Source: Brucella pseudogrignonensis
GTDB taxonomy: Bacteria; Pseudomonadota; Alphaproteobacteria; Rhizobiales; Rhizobiaceae
NCBI RefSeq assembly: GCF_032190615.1
Contig: NZ_JAVLAT010000001.1
Span: 1,992,501-2,056,500, forward strand
Direction of reading: 5' to 3'
DNA length: 64,000 nucleotides
The notes below the pieces were generated by a model. It was not told the origin of the DNA, ran no database searches, and worked only from the letters and a program-made list of their open reading frames with translations. Both the position numbers and the translations under genes were made by a program. This document shows, piece by piece, positions 9,189 through 17,920 of this stretch. How positions within the stretch are numbered: position 1 is the stretch's first letter; every line of letters begins with the position of its first letter.

Positions 9189-9217
9189 AAAAAAGGCGGC
9201 TGAGAAGCCGCCTTTTT
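9189..9217. terminator. Bidirectional rho-independent terminator
   Basis: An 8-bp stem AGGCGGCT/AGCCGCCT around a GAGA loop, with A-run before and T-run after, lies between the converging GST and DUF2147 genes. Confidence 0.9.
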
Positions 9218-9227
9218 AGTTTTAGAC

Positions 9228-9587
9228 TTACTGCCTCGTGAGGCTTTCGCTTTTGCAGATTAATCCGCCCATTACACAGCCAGAGAGCGAAAGCGTGTTG
9301 CCTTTGACGCTGGCTTTGCCCGTATAGGTCTTGCCTTCGTCGAGCTTGTTGACCTCGCCTTTATAGCTGCCGTCCTTGCCTGACATAGAGCCTATCGATT
9401 TGCCCTTATATTCGCCGGTTTGAACCGTGCCGCAATATTTGCCACCACCACAGGCCGCATAACTGATGATCGTGCCGTTCGGCCGCTTCCACGTGCCGAC
9501 AATGGCTTCATCAGCAAAGGCTGGTACAGCGAGGGTTGCCGTCAGAGCAACGGCAGCAGTTAGTCCCATCATAAAATTACGGATCAT
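9228..9587 (-). CDS. Secreted DUF2147-family protein
   Basis: 119 residues with a clear signal peptide (cleavage after PAFA, about residue 25) and a small beta-rich domain starting IVGTWKRPNG, typical of DUF2147. Four cysteines occur in the mature part (CGGGKYC and near CVMGGLIC), compatible with two disulfides in the periplasm. The ribosome-binding site GGGAGGA is excellent. Function of the family is unknown. Confidence 0.87.
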   Translation of the reverse strand: MIRNFMMGLTAAVALTATLAVPAFADEAIVGTWKRPNGTIISYAACGGGKYCGTVQTGEYKGKSIGSMSGKDGSYKGEVNKLDEGKTYTGKASVKGNTLSLSGCVMGGLICKSESLTRQ

Positions 9588-10018
9588 GCATTCCTCCCAA
9601 AATGCGGCAAGGCACGTTGCCTTGCGGAAAACTTACGCAAACGTAAACGTAATTGAATTTGGAGCAGAGCGAAAGAGGTATAATTGAAGCTGTTATATTC
9701 GTTGCTAGCCACGTCCTAAACGAAGCCAATCTGCACCATGGTTATCATCTGGTTTCTAAGCGCTGTGGATGAAAAATCTGCCATTTTGGAAAAATGCTGC
9801 AATTCATTGAGCTTGGATGTTTAACAAATTCCCAAGTTTACTCCTTGTTGGGATTTTGTTGTCGCGTTGTTAAGCATCTGGTTTAACGCGCATTTTAACT
9901 CTGTTGGGTAATCTCAGCATCATGAACGGAACGACAGATCCGACAGTTCGGGGACGGTAAAAGCCAGTCTCAGAAACAAAGAGCGGACGGTTCTCGGGAT
10001 TTAACAGGGACAAAGAAA
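9588..10018. other. Divergent intergenic region upstream of DUF2147 and Sel1-like genes
   Basis: About 430 bp without a supported gene. Next to the DUF2147 gene is a hairpin (GCAAGGCA/TGCCTTGC, about 9607-9625) and an inverted TTACG/CGTAA motif (about 9633-9652). Nothing recognisable lies between 9660 and 10018 apart from short start codons without ribosome sites. Confidence 0.5.
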
Positions 10019-10276
10019 ATGACACAGTTTCAGAGCGTCACACAGCAGAGCAAAACAGGTTCTCAAGATCGTATTCTACTGGAAATGGGATTGAAATATG
10101 CCGTTGGCCGGGACTGTGAGATTGATGTGGTCGAAGCACATAAATGGCTTAATATTGCTGCAATCCGTGGCAATCAGAAGGCTGAACGTATGCGTAATCA
10201 GGTTGCTGCAACCATGAGCAAGACAGAACTTGCCGCAGCCCTGCGCAGTGCACGCGAATGGATGACTGCGCACTGA
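10019..10276 (+). CDS. Small Sel1-like repeat protein
   Basis: 85 residues, containing essentially one Sel1-like unit: LEMGLKYAVGRDCEIDVVEAHKWLNIAA followed by a helical tail MSKTELAAAL...AREWM (quoted in parts). Single-unit proteins of this sort are common in Rhizobiales, and Sel1 repeats serve as protein-protein scaffolds. No signal peptide. Followed by a strong hairpin terminator. Confidence 0.8.
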   Translation: MTQFQSVTQQSKTGSQDRILLEMGLKYAVGRDCEIDVVEAHKWLNIAAIRGNQKAERMRNQVAATMSKTELAAALRSAREWMTAH

Positions 10277-10292
10277 GATCGTTGAAAGTTTA

Positions 10293-10325
10293 AACAAAAG
10301 CCGCCTTTTGAGGCGGCTTTTGTTT
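10293..10325. terminator. Bidirectional rho-independent terminator
   Basis: ACAAAAGCCGCCT / AGGCGGCTTTTGT is a long perfect stem with A and T runs built in, between the Sel1-like gene and the converging YitT gene, whose stop codon it touches. Confidence 0.9.
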
Positions 10326-10968
10326 AACTTATGCCAAGATAGCGGCCCGGCTTATGATTGATGGCAATAATGGCATTCATAGCCACCGCGCCCGCCAGCG
10401 ATAACAGCATATTCTCCCAGGGAATAAAGAACAGGGAACCGAGCATAATAATAACGTCAAGCGCTAGCTGGAACCAGCCAGCACGAATGCCATAGGCATC
10501 CTGCAAATAAAGCGCCAGAATGTTTACACCGCCGACACCAGATCGGTGGCGAAAAAGGGCAAGAACGCCCATCCCCATGAGCGTGCCCCCCATGAGTGCA
10601 GCAAACAGCGGATTGATTGAACTGAAATCAACGCACATAGGTATCACTTTGGCGAAGAGCGACATCAGAGCAACTGCGATAAATGTTCTGACGGTAAACG
10701 CCCAGCCCATCCGTTTCGCTGCAAAATAATAAAACGGCAGGTTGATCACAAAATAGAGCGCGCCAAAGCTAATGCCTGTTGCATATTGAATAAGCAACGC
10801 AATACCAGCCGTGCTGCCAGTCATCAGTGTGGCTTGGCTGTAAAGGGTTATGCCCAATGCGATGAATGAGGTACCAATGAGCATTGCAATCGCATCTTCA
10901 TAAAGACGATGACGATCCGGCGTCATTAGGCTGGTAGCATCGACAAGTGGGGAGACACTATTTGACAC
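10324..10968 (-). CDS. YitT-family (DUF161) membrane protein
   Basis: 214 residues with five or six transmembrane segments and the family hallmarks TGSTAGIAL and RSGVGGVNILALYL. The C-terminal DUF2179 domain found in many Gram-positive members is absent. The open frame extends 40 codons upstream to 11088, but GTG at 10968 has GGAG six nt before it and gives a normal N-terminus, so it is used here. Transport function of the family is unproven. Confidence 0.88.
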   Translation of the reverse strand: MSNSVSPLVDATSLMTPDRHRLYEDAIAMLIGTSFIALGITLYSQATLMTGSTAGIALLIQYATGISFGALYFVINLPFYYFAAKRMGWAFTVRTFIAVALMSLFAKVIPMCVDFSSINPLFAALMGGTLMGMGVLALFRHRSGVGGVNILALYLQDAYGIRAGWFQLALDVIIMLGSLFFIPWENMLLSLAGAVAMNAIIAINHKPGRYLGIS

Positions 10969-11183
10969 GATCAACTCCAAAGCTGCGGAAAATTGGACGA
11001 ATTGATGAAATGACCAGATCGAAGTCCGGCATTTATCTGCATATATTTTCGCTGATTTGATCGTCAGAATGCCAATGACCAGCGTCACGTCTTGGGAGAC
11101 ACACTCAATATAGCATCTGTCGAATGTTGCTGCACTGCTAGCAATATTGTTATTTTACGTGCCTTTTTTCGATTTTATCGCGC

Positions 11184-11723
11184 TTATGTCTTCGAATTAT
11201 TTTGGATTATTTCGTATTCGGTTTTAGCAAGAAATTGTTTCACCTCTGCCGGACTGCGCAACTGGTACTTCGAAAGATGCGACGGCGCCTTTTCCATAAA
11301 AGTGAGTGCACGAATGCGGCCATTGTTGCGATAGTTTGCTGCGAATTTGAGAAACTCCCAGTCAAAGCGTTCTTTGCATCCTTCGGCCATGTCGGGGCGT
11401 GACTTTCCGAAATAGCGAAATGTTCGGGTGAGAATTCGCCAGAGGCGTCTCGGTGTCGAAATATCCAAAAAGATGAGCATATCAGCACGTTCCGCGCGAT
11501 AAGCCATAGTTTCACTATGGTTTCCTTCAAAGATCCATTCATCTCGATTTGCAATTTCCGTGGTCAAACGCCCTATTTCTTCGCGTGGGCGCATTGTCCA
11601 ATTAGGTAGCCAGTAAATTGTGTCGATGTGAACGACCGGGAGGTCAGTTATTTTTCCAAGAGAACGGGCCAGAGTGGACTTTCCTGAACCAGCGCCGCCA
11701 AATATCATTACTCTCTTAAACAT
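11184..11723 (-). CDS. P-loop kinase-like protein (DNA topology modulation/FlaR-like)
   Basis: 179 residues with an N-terminal Walker A GGAGSGKST (about 9-17) and the HIDTIYWLPNW region typical of the small adenylate-kinase-like proteins annotated as FlaR or topology modulation proteins. LIFLDISTPRRLWRILTR resembles the lid region of nucleoside monophosphate kinases. The biochemical role of this group is not established. It is flanked by AT-rich DNA on both sides. Confidence 0.85.
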   Translation of the reverse strand: MFKRVMIFGGAGSGKSTLARSLGKITDLPVVHIDTIYWLPNWTMRPREEIGRLTTEIANRDEWIFEGNHSETMAYRAERADMLIFLDISTPRRLWRILTRTFRYFGKSRPDMAEGCKERFDWEFLKFAANYRNNGRIRALTFMEKAPSHLSKYQLRSPAEVKQFLAKTEYEIIQNNSKT

Positions 11724-12041
11724 GGTGACGAATTCCTGATTTTAACTCTGTTGCAATAATATTGAGACAACCAATAATAATTACTGTATGTTTACTTATG
11801 TTCAATAAGCCGTTGTAACGCGCGAAGAATGACGTTTAGAATTTTTGTATTGTAGACAATGGTAATATTAATTGAGTGATTGACAGTCAACTTGCCGAGT
11901 ATCAACATTGATGTCGAATGTGAATTTCGGAAGGGTTTGAAGACGGGTGAAAAGGACCCGAGGTTTTGAATGGTCGCGTCGAGCGATAGTCAACTAACAA
12001 GTATCGTAAACAATAGTCCGTATCCGACAGGGAGCGACAAG
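11724..12041. other. AT-rich intergenic region before the three-repeat protein
   Basis: About 320 bp, AT-rich to about 11900, with no supported gene or clear hairpin. An in-frame ATG at 11970 could extend the downstream gene by 24 codons but lacks a ribosome site and would hide the signal peptide. Confidence 0.5.
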
Positions 12042-12686
12042 ATGTCTATTCGTACCATTGCAGCTTTGGCTGGGACCACATTCATTCTGGGCGCATCTGC
12101 CTTTGCTTTTTCAACGCAGGCCAGTGCGCTGACCATGAAAGAATGTAGCGCAAAGTATCAGTCGGCCAAGGATGCCGGGACGCTTGGCAATGTTAAGTGG
12201 AACGACTTCCGTAAGACACAATGCGGAGATGATGCTGCGGCAGCGCCTGCCGCTCCAGCAAAGAAGGCTGCTGCGCCTGCCAAAAATGCTGCAGCTCCAG
12301 CTGCTGCTGATACTGCCAAAGGACTGACAATGAAGCAGTGCAGCACGAAATATCAGGCTGCCAAAGATGCGGGCATCGATGGTGGCGCAAAATGGAATGA
12401 TTTTCGTAAGGCTGAATGTGGTCCGGGTGCGGATGCTGTAGCACTAAGTACAGATGGTAATTCGGAGCCAGCCGCTCCCACTGTTGCGGCACCGAAGGGC
12501 ATCAAGTTCCCCACTGCTGTGTCTGCCAAGTTCTCCAGCGAGTCACCGGGTAAGGCTCGTATGCATACTTGCCTTGAACAGTATCATGCTGCGAAAGACG
12601 CAAATGCGCTTGGTGGCCTTAAATGGGTACAGAAGGGCGGCGGTTATTACAGCCTTTGCAATGCACGCCTGAAAGGCAATTCATAA
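12042..12686 (+). CDS. Secreted protein with three two-cysteine repeats
   Basis: 214 residues. A signal peptide ends near TQASA (residue 29). The mature part has three homologous units of about 33 residues, each with M-x2-C, a Y-x-A-K-D-A helix, a K-W and a closing Cys: C35/C61, C100/C126 and C177/C206. Units 1 and 2 are nearly identical; unit 3 diverges after the Trp. Units 1 and 2 are joined by an Ala/Pro/Lys-rich linker (about 64-94). One disulfide per unit is likely in the periplasm. I recognise the unit from alphaproteobacterial hypothetical proteins but know no function. The start is placed at 12042 because AGGGAG precedes it. Confidence 0.85.
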   Translation: MSIRTIAALAGTTFILGASAFAFSTQASALTMKECSAKYQSAKDAGTLGNVKWNDFRKTQCGDDAAAAPAAPAKKAAAPAKNAAAPAAADTAKGLTMKQCSTKYQAAKDAGIDGGAKWNDFRKAECGPGADAVALSTDGNSEPAAPTVAAPKGIKFPTAVSAKFSSESPGKARMHTCLEQYHAAKDANALGGLKWVQKGGGYYSLCNARLKGNS

Positions 12687-12741
12687 ACCAGATCTGGGAC
12701 GGCTTATAAGTCGGTTTGAACTTACACCGTTTTAGAGAAGA

Positions 12742-12769
12742 GGCCTTGCAAATCTGCAAGGCCTTTTTT
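12742..12769 (+). terminator. Rho-independent terminator
   Basis: GGCCTTGCA/TGCAAGGCC stem with AATC loop, followed by six T, ends the three-repeat protein gene. Confidence 0.92.
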
Positions 12770-12790
12770 GTTAAGGCGCTTTTAGGGCAA

Positions 12791-13162
12791 TCAACGCCGC
12801 TTGAACCAGCTACTAACGCCAACAATAAGCCAGCCGAGAATCATTAGGCTGCCGCCTGTCGGTGCAGCCATTGGAAACAACCTGCTTCCGGCCATGTCGC
12901 GCATGAAGAGATCTCCGCAAAACAGTGCCAGTCCCGCGATGAGTATGGCGCCACCCATACTTGCCACGCGGCTATTGGGAACAATCAATGACAGGACCAG
13001 GAGGGCAGGGGCATGGCCAAGCAAGAGTGGTGCAATAGCACTCAAGTGGTTTTCACCACCATGCGCGGCTCCTGCATACGCAGCAATAGCCAGTGCGCCA
13101 CACAGTCCAGCAAGTGTACCAAACACCGGATTACGAACCTGAGCGTTGAGTTGGTTTGACAT
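12791..13162 (-). CDS. DUF423 (YgdD-like) membrane protein
   Basis: 123 residues with four transmembrane helices. Characteristic features are GLCGALAIAAYAGAAHG in TM1 and the Gly/Pro-rich APTGGSLMILGW in TM4. Inner-membrane protein of unknown function, widespread in proteobacteria. GGAG lies about 6 nt before the start. Confidence 0.9.
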   Translation of the reverse strand: MSNQLNAQVRNPVFGTLAGLCGALAIAAYAGAAHGGENHLSAIAPLLLGHAPALLVLSLIVPNSRVASMGGAILIAGLALFCGDLFMRDMAGSRLFPMAAPTGGSLMILGWLIVGVSSWFKRR

Positions 13163-13212
13163 AATGATCTCCGCAATTGGGCAGAACGCGAGCTAGAATA
13201 TTTTTAAATTGG

Positions 13213-14325
13213 CTACAGGCTTTTTTGCGCATCGAGGATTGCGTCTGGAAGAGCTGCTTCAAACATATCCAATTGCTCACTCACGCCAACACTCACCCGA
13301 ATGCAGCGGTCAAGAACTGGCGCTCCGGGCTTGCGAATGAAAACGTCCCGTTCAATCAAGCCATTCAGGATAGCGGTTGCAAAAGCGCCATCGTGACCGC
13401 AATCAACTGTCACGAAATTGGTGGCCGATGGTATTGGTTTCAGCCCGTGTTTGACTGCGATTTTTGCAATGCGTTCACGACCCGCGTGGATTTTCTCCAC
13501 AACGTCGTTCAGATAAACTTGATCTTTTAGTGCCGCGATGGCGGCCGCTTGTGCAATTCGGTTAACAGCAAAATGATCGCGGATTTTGTTGAAGGCGCTA
13601 ATTGCGGTTTCGTTACCGACGACGTAACCAACGCGAATGCCCGCAAGCCCGTAAGCCTTTGAGAAAGTGCGCATCCGAAGAACGTTTGGCCGATCCAGTT
13701 CAAATGGCGGAAATGCAGAAGCAGGGCCGGTCTCACAATAAGCCTCATCAAGTATAAGCATTGTGGTTTCAGGTATTTGCTCAATGAATGACTGAATATC
13801 CGAACCTTCATGCCACGTACCCATCGGATTGTCGGGGTTTGCGATATAAAGCAGTGCTGGATTTTCCTGCTTCGCTTTCTCGATCAGTGCATCGAGATCA
13901 GGCCTGTCCTGATTGTAAGGCACAGTTAGCAAAGTGCCGCCAAAACCTGAAACGTGATAGTTAAATGTCGGATAGCCGCCAAGTGAATTGATTACTTTGT
14001 CGCCTTCCTGGACATATTGACGGACAACCAGACCCAGCAGTGCATCGACGCCTGCGCCGGGCATAATGTTTTCCGGCTTCACACCATGATGCGCGGCGAT
14101 CGCGTGGCGAAGAGCATAATTCTCCGGGTCGCCATATTTCCAAACTTCAGACGCCTCCTGCTTCATCGCGTCGATGACGGAAGGGGCAGGGCCAAAGCTG
14201 CTTTCGTTCGCACCGATTCGCGCGATGAAAGGTTTTCCCCGCTGCAACTCGAGAGTTTCCGGGCCGACAAAAGGAACGGTGGAGGGAAGGCGTTCAACAA
14301 GTGGTGTGAGACGAGGCGATGTCAT
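13213..14325 (-). CDS. hisC: Histidinol-phosphate aminotransferase-like PLP enzyme
   Basis: 370 residues of fold-type I aminotransferase, class I/II. The PLP-binding lysine is in TFSKAYGLAGIRVGY; ANPDNPMG and DEAYCE provide the usual cofactor Asn and Asp/Tyr. The overall pattern is that of HisC (transamination of imidazole-acetol phosphate), but Rhizobiales carry several HisC-like paralogues and no other his gene is nearby, so aromatic amino-acid transaminase activity is also possible. ATG at 14325 (GGAAG upstream) is chosen over a TTG at 14340. Confidence 0.85.
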   Translation of the reverse strand: MTSPRLTPLVERLPSTVPFVGPETLELQRGKPFIARIGANESSFGPAPSVIDAMKQEASEVWKYGDPENYALRHAIAAHHGVKPENIMPGAGVDALLGLVVRQYVQEGDKVINSLGGYPTFNYHVSGFGGTLLTVPYNQDRPDLDALIEKAKQENPALLYIANPDNPMGTWHEGSDIQSFIEQIPETTMLILDEAYCETGPASAFPPFELDRPNVLRMRTFSKAYGLAGIRVGYVVGNETAISAFNKIRDHFAVNRIAQAAAIAALKDQVYLNDVVEKIHAGRERIAKIAVKHGLKPIPSATNFVTVDCGHDGAFATAILNGLIERDVFIRKPGAPVLDRCIRVSVGVSEQLDMFEAALPDAILDAQKSL

Positions 14326-14701
14326 TATGCTTCCGGTCAATGTGTCTGATGGGACCGAAGTGGCAAACTTGCTTGGCTTAAGCGGTTAATGAAACAGGTT
14401 TGCACATCTGCGCCCGATGTAAGATAACTCAGATGCATAGCAAGTTGCGCCAGCTTTCACCATATCGCTAGCTTAAGAAACATCACCGCGAAGTTATTTG
14501 ACGGAGAGCTAGGCTCGGGCTGTCCTAAGATTGCAGAATTCTTGTGATCGCTGCCGATTAATTTGTAATTGTGCCCCTTAATAAAAGATCCTGTTTTTCG
14601 CGTTCATGCGTGTTGATGACGCAGGCAAGTACGCATTGAAAAAATTTAACAGCAAATTTCGCGTATATTCGCGAAGCCCATTACAATTCAATTGTCTTGT
14701 A
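14326..14701. other. Intergenic region between hisC and the integrase gene
   Basis: About 375 bp, AT-rich after 14550, with no supported gene. A small inverted repeat TTCGCG/CGCGAA (about 14658-14675) just past the integrase stop could be a weak terminator. I looked here for a copy of the tRNA-Ser 3' end that would mark an attachment site and found none. Confidence 0.5.
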
Positions 14702-15628
14702 TCAACGAATCTCGAGAACTTTAACGCAGGAATCAAGATCGTGTGTAGCAAGATGAGCATAGCGCATCGTCATCTGCAAAGTTTGATGACCGAGCCACAT
14801 CTGCACACGACGAATATCAATTCCGCCGCGGACCAAACGCGATGCACAGGTATGACGCAGAATATGCGGAACGACTTGATCATCTGTGCCAAGGCCAACT
14901 TCGATTTTGGCTTCGTTCCAAATCTGGCGGAAGCGAACCTGATTGAGCATTGAGAAGGGGCCTTTTAGGCGTCCATGCGCAATGGCGGTTGCTTTTTTTG
15001 CTCGTTTCGTGAGCGGAACCGTGCGGCTCCTGTTAGATTTGGTTAGCCAAAAAGTGGTACGATGTTCCTGAATGTCATTCCACGTCAAACCAATAGCTTC
15101 GCCAAGGCGACAGCCAGTATCGACCAGGAAAATTGAAAGACGGTAACTATCTTCGCAACGCGACTTAATCGCTGCAAAAAGCCGCTTTTCCTCTTCATAT
15201 TCGAGGAAGCGAATGCGTCCTGCTCGCTCTTTCTGCCGAACAAATTCCGGCAGGCTGTAGATATCCCCCATTTTGTGCGCCTTCCGCAGCAGCTTGCTTA
15301 ATGCAGCCATCTTACGATTGATGGTTGCATTGCTGTTACCGCGCTCACGAAGCGAACCAATGACAGAGTCGAGCATCGCTTGATCAAATCCAGAAAAACG
15401 CATGCCTTTCAAGATTTCATCAATCTCACCGAGAAAAGACTTCACATTATACTTGTGTGACCCATCATCCCAGAGAATGTTGATATACTTACCAGACAGC
15501 TCTGCCAGAGTGAATTGTTCGACAATTCTGTGCTTCTGGCTTCTGATGGATGTATATTCGAGATTATAATCGACGATTGGCGAATAAACATCACCACTAT
15601 CGACCTTCGTGCCCCCAACGACGATCAT
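14702..15628 (-). CDS. Tyrosine recombinase/integrase
   Basis: 308 residues. The SAM-like DNA-binding region (about 60-125) precedes a complete catalytic domain: R174 (TGCRLGEA), K197, H255-x-x-R258 (HILRHT), H281 (LGHQ) and nucleophile Y290. The protein therefore looks intact and active rather than a relic. It stands alone, without excisionase, relaxase or phage genes, and is flanked by AT-rich DNA. It may be a remnant of a lost element or a domesticated recombinase. A GGGGG run lies 5 nt before the ATG. Confidence 0.92.
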   Translation of the reverse strand: MIVVGGTKVDSGDVYSPIVDYNLEYTSIRSQKHRIVEQFTLAELSGKYINILWDDGSHKYNVKSFLGEIDEILKGMRFSGFDQAMLDSVIGSLRERGNSNATINRKMAALSKLLRKAHKMGDIYSLPEFVRQKERAGRIRFLEYEEEKRLFAAIKSRCEDSYRLSIFLVDTGCRLGEAIGLTWNDIQEHRTTFWLTKSNRSRTVPLTKRAKKATAIAHGRLKGPFSMLNQVRFRQIWNEAKIEVGLGTDDQVVPHILRHTCASRLVRGGIDIRRVQMWLGHQTLQMTMRYAHLATHDLDSCVKVLEIR

Positions 15629-15636
15629 AGCATGCC

Positions 15637-15653
15637 CCCATATTTTTTATGGG
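15637..15653. repeat. Small inverted repeat upstream of the integrase gene
   Basis: CCCATA/TATGGG separated by five T (read on the plus strand), starting 8 nt from the integrase start codon. It could form a hairpin in the integrase leader or be a binding site; no function can be assigned. Confidence 0.4.
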
Positions 15654-15833
15654 AAGCATACATAATTAAACAATTAAAAAAACACAAGATAAGCGAGCTA
15701 ATTTTAAGCAGAGACATATTATGATCCTCTAAAAGATCTGTTAGCCCCCACTTTCATTCTGGTATTGACACAATCACGCCCACGCAAAATCCCCGTTTCG
15801 CGTAAGCACATCGATTACGTTCGTGAACAGTTA

Positions 15834-15873
15834 GAATAAAACCTGACGCCGTAGGTTCTTTATCGGCGTCAGG
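15834..15873 (-). terminator. Rho-independent terminator of the minus-strand porin
   Basis: A 10-bp perfect stem CCTGACGCCG/CGGCGTCAGG follows the porin stop codon and is followed on the minus strand by TTTTATT. Confidence 0.88.
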
Positions 15874-15892
15874 CGATTTTATCGCATTCGAA

Positions 15893-17068
15893 TTAGAACG
15901 AGCGCTGGAAGCGAACCATACCCTGCCAAGCGTCCTGGCCCTTAAGAACCGACTTCTTGTCGTCCCACTTGGTGTAGGAAACTTCTGGAGTAATGGTGAA
16001 GCCTGGAACCAGCTGGTAAGCTACGTTTGCTGTCGCTGCAAAGGTCTTTGCATCTTCGTAAGCGAGCTGTACGTTGATCGCAGCCTTTTCGGAAGCCTGG
16101 AACTTCGCGCCACCCCAAACAGCCCAGTCGCCACCCCAGGTGCCGTAGAAGCTGTTGGTCAGACGAACGCCACGAAGGGTTTCGCTGCCGCCGTCAACCA
16201 CAATGCTTGTACCGCTCGCATCGTAGTGAGCATAGATGTCTTTGTTCGACTTGTAGCCGCCCTGTACCCATACGGAGAACTGGTCAGTTACGTTAACGTC
16301 GAGGCGAACCTTACCAGCCCATTCTTCGTTGCGTGCGTCGTAAGCAGCAGCACCGGCGATCGAACCCCAACCCTGAGCGTATTTCAGGCCACCAACAACA
16401 TTTGGTGTGTAATCATCAATGATACCATAGTCGAGGAAGGCATCATCCTTGTTACCCTGTTCAAGAGCGATGATAGCCGAGAAACCATTGCCGCCCGTGA
16501 AGGTGTAGCTGATTGCATTGGTGCGATAACCACCAGCCGCGATTACGTCGTCGTTGATGACATCACCGAGGTAACCTGTGAAAGTCAGGAATGCAGATTC
16601 ATCGAGACCAACACGGAAGCCGCCGAGCTGAATGTAGGCGAAGTTGAGCGAAGTGCCGGAATCACCGCCATTTTGATAGTTAAAGCGGGTTTCCGTGTAG
16701 GTCTTCAGCGTGCCGAGTTCGGTTTCCGAAGCGGTTGATGTACGCAGTGTGAAGCGCGACAAGAAGTTGTAGGTGTCGCGATCCTTGCCCTTGTCTGTAA
16801 ACTTAAAGCCACCGCCTTCAACTGCAGATACACCAGCGCCGCGATAATAGACGTCATCGCCGCCCTTGATGTCTGCACGAACGTAGCCGTGGATGCGCAG
16901 GCAGGTTTCGGTGCCTGGAATATAGAAGTAGCCAGCGCCGTATGCATCGCAAACGCGGACATATTCAACTGCTTCTGGCTCTGGAGCGACGATTGCGTCT
17001 GCTGCCTGAGCGCCGGTAGCTGCAACGAGAGCTGCAGCGGAGCCGAGGAGAAGGCTCTTGATGTTCAT
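15893..17068 (-). CDS. omp2: Omp2-type porin (copy 1)
   Basis: 391-residue outer-membrane porin: signal peptide ending GAQA-ADA (about residue 22), conserved N-terminal segment with the cysteine pair [18 protein letters not shown] (cut at 20 residues here), beta-barrel strands with variable loops, and the typical C-terminal aromatic residue (ends RFQRSF). It matches the Brucella Omp2a/Omp2b family. The second copy lies inverted 852 bp away and shares the ribosome site, leader and most strand sequences; they differ mainly in loop regions, for example residues 70-95. The strong site GGAGG is 8 nt from ATG. Confidence 0.95.
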   Translation of the reverse strand: MNIKSLLLGSAAALVAATGAQAADAIVAPEPEAVEYVRVCDAYGAGYFYIPGTETCLRIHGYVRADIKGGDDVYYRGAGVSAVEGGGFKFTDKGKDRDTYNFLSRFTLRTSTASETELGTLKTYTETRFNYQNGGDSGTSLNFAYIQLGGFRVGLDESAFLTFTGYLGDVINDDVIAAGGYRTNAISYTFTGGNGFSAIIALEQGNKDDAFLDYGIIDDYTPNVVGGLKYAQGWGSIAGAAAYDARNEEWAGKVRLDVNVTDQFSVWVQGGYKSNKDIYAHYDASGTSIVVDGGSETLRGVRLTNSFYGTWGGDWAVWGGAKFQASEKAAINVQLAYEDAKTFAATANVAYQLVPGFTITPEVSYTKWDDKKSVLKGQDAWQGMVRFQRSF

Positions 17069-17248
17069 TTCTGACCTCCAGTCAAGAACTGACCAAAAGT
17101 CGTAAAATTAAATAATTTCAATTACTTGACGGTTTAGAAGATTTTAAAGCCGTAAAAGTCAGAAAATTTAAGTCAACCACAAAGGGATTTCAAAGGCTTA
17201 ATTCAGCTTTTAAAGGGCGTTCATTTACTGATTTCTGTGGTGGGTTAA

Positions 17249-17338
17249 TGGAGGAGAGGATGGGATTCGAACCCACGAGACCCTTGCGGGTCTACTCCCT
17301 TAGCAGGGGAGCGCCTTCGACCTCTCGGCCACCTCTCC
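17249..17338 (-). tRNA. tRNA-Ser(GCU)
   Basis: Reading the minus strand, the acceptor stem GGAGAGG/CCTCTCC, anticodon stem-loop CTCCC-CTGCTAA-GGGAG with anticodon GCT, a long variable arm (GACCC GCAA GGGTC) and the TTCGAAT T-loop are all present, as expected for a class II serine tRNA. CCA is encoded. The base before CCA (position 73) reads T, whereas serine tRNAs usually have G. The gene lies between the two inverted porin genes, on the strand of copy 1. Confidence 0.95.
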
Positions 17339-17920
17339 GGTAGAGGCCAGATAACTGGTAGTTCTAATCATTTCAAGCGAATTGCGCAGCTTATGGCAAA
17401 TTTCACAGCATTTTTTTGTACTTTATATAAGGGTCTCCATGAATCTCTATGAATTACCTCCGATTAATGACTGTGCCAGCGGCGTTGCGTTGCCATTTCC
17501 GCATAAGATTCGCTTACGAATTTCCTGAGATATAGAGCTTCTTGGAAATACTACATAAATGACTGCCGTAAGGCGCTCGCGAGAAAGGGATTCGTTGCTG
17601 CTACCGCCAATGTGACGGAAAAGCATGCCATTTCAATCGTTAAGACAGGTTAACAAGTGTTTACAAACTTAAATGAATTACTAATTTCTTCGATGAAGCT
17701 GGGTGATTTCGTGTCATTTCTGCAACAGGACCTACTGATACATACGCAATAAGGGGTGAGTGGCTACATTCGTAGTTGAACTCAAAAAGTTGGCGAGTAT
17801 CTTCACATCCAGAAGAAGGAGCGCTTCGGGGCGACTTTTTCATCAGGGGATGGGGACAGGTTGTCCTTCAGCCAAAACAGAATGCCCAGACCCATTTTTA
17901 ACTTTGACTGGAGGTCAGAA
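17339..17920. other. Long leader region upstream of porin copy 2
   Basis: About 580 bp between the tRNA-Ser and the second porin. A weak promoter-like pair TTCACA (17402) and TATATA (17424), 16 bp apart, reads toward the porin. From 17904 on, the sequence matches the leader of the other porin. I see no supported gene; a long regulated leader or a small RNA is possible. Confidence 0.4.

Noticed and set aside
9738..9824. 28-codon frame MVIIWFL...
   Set aside because: No ribosome site and it lies in a stretch without other signs of coding.
14326..17248. Genomic island inserted at the tRNA-Ser 3' end by the orphan integrase
   Set aside because: I searched by eye for a second copy of the tRNA 3' end near hisC and the integrase and found none. 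The porin next to the tRNA belongs to the inverted pair and is core.
17661..17843. 60-codon minus-strand frame in the porin gap
   Set aside because: No ribosome site or recognisable protein character; the region is a porin leader.
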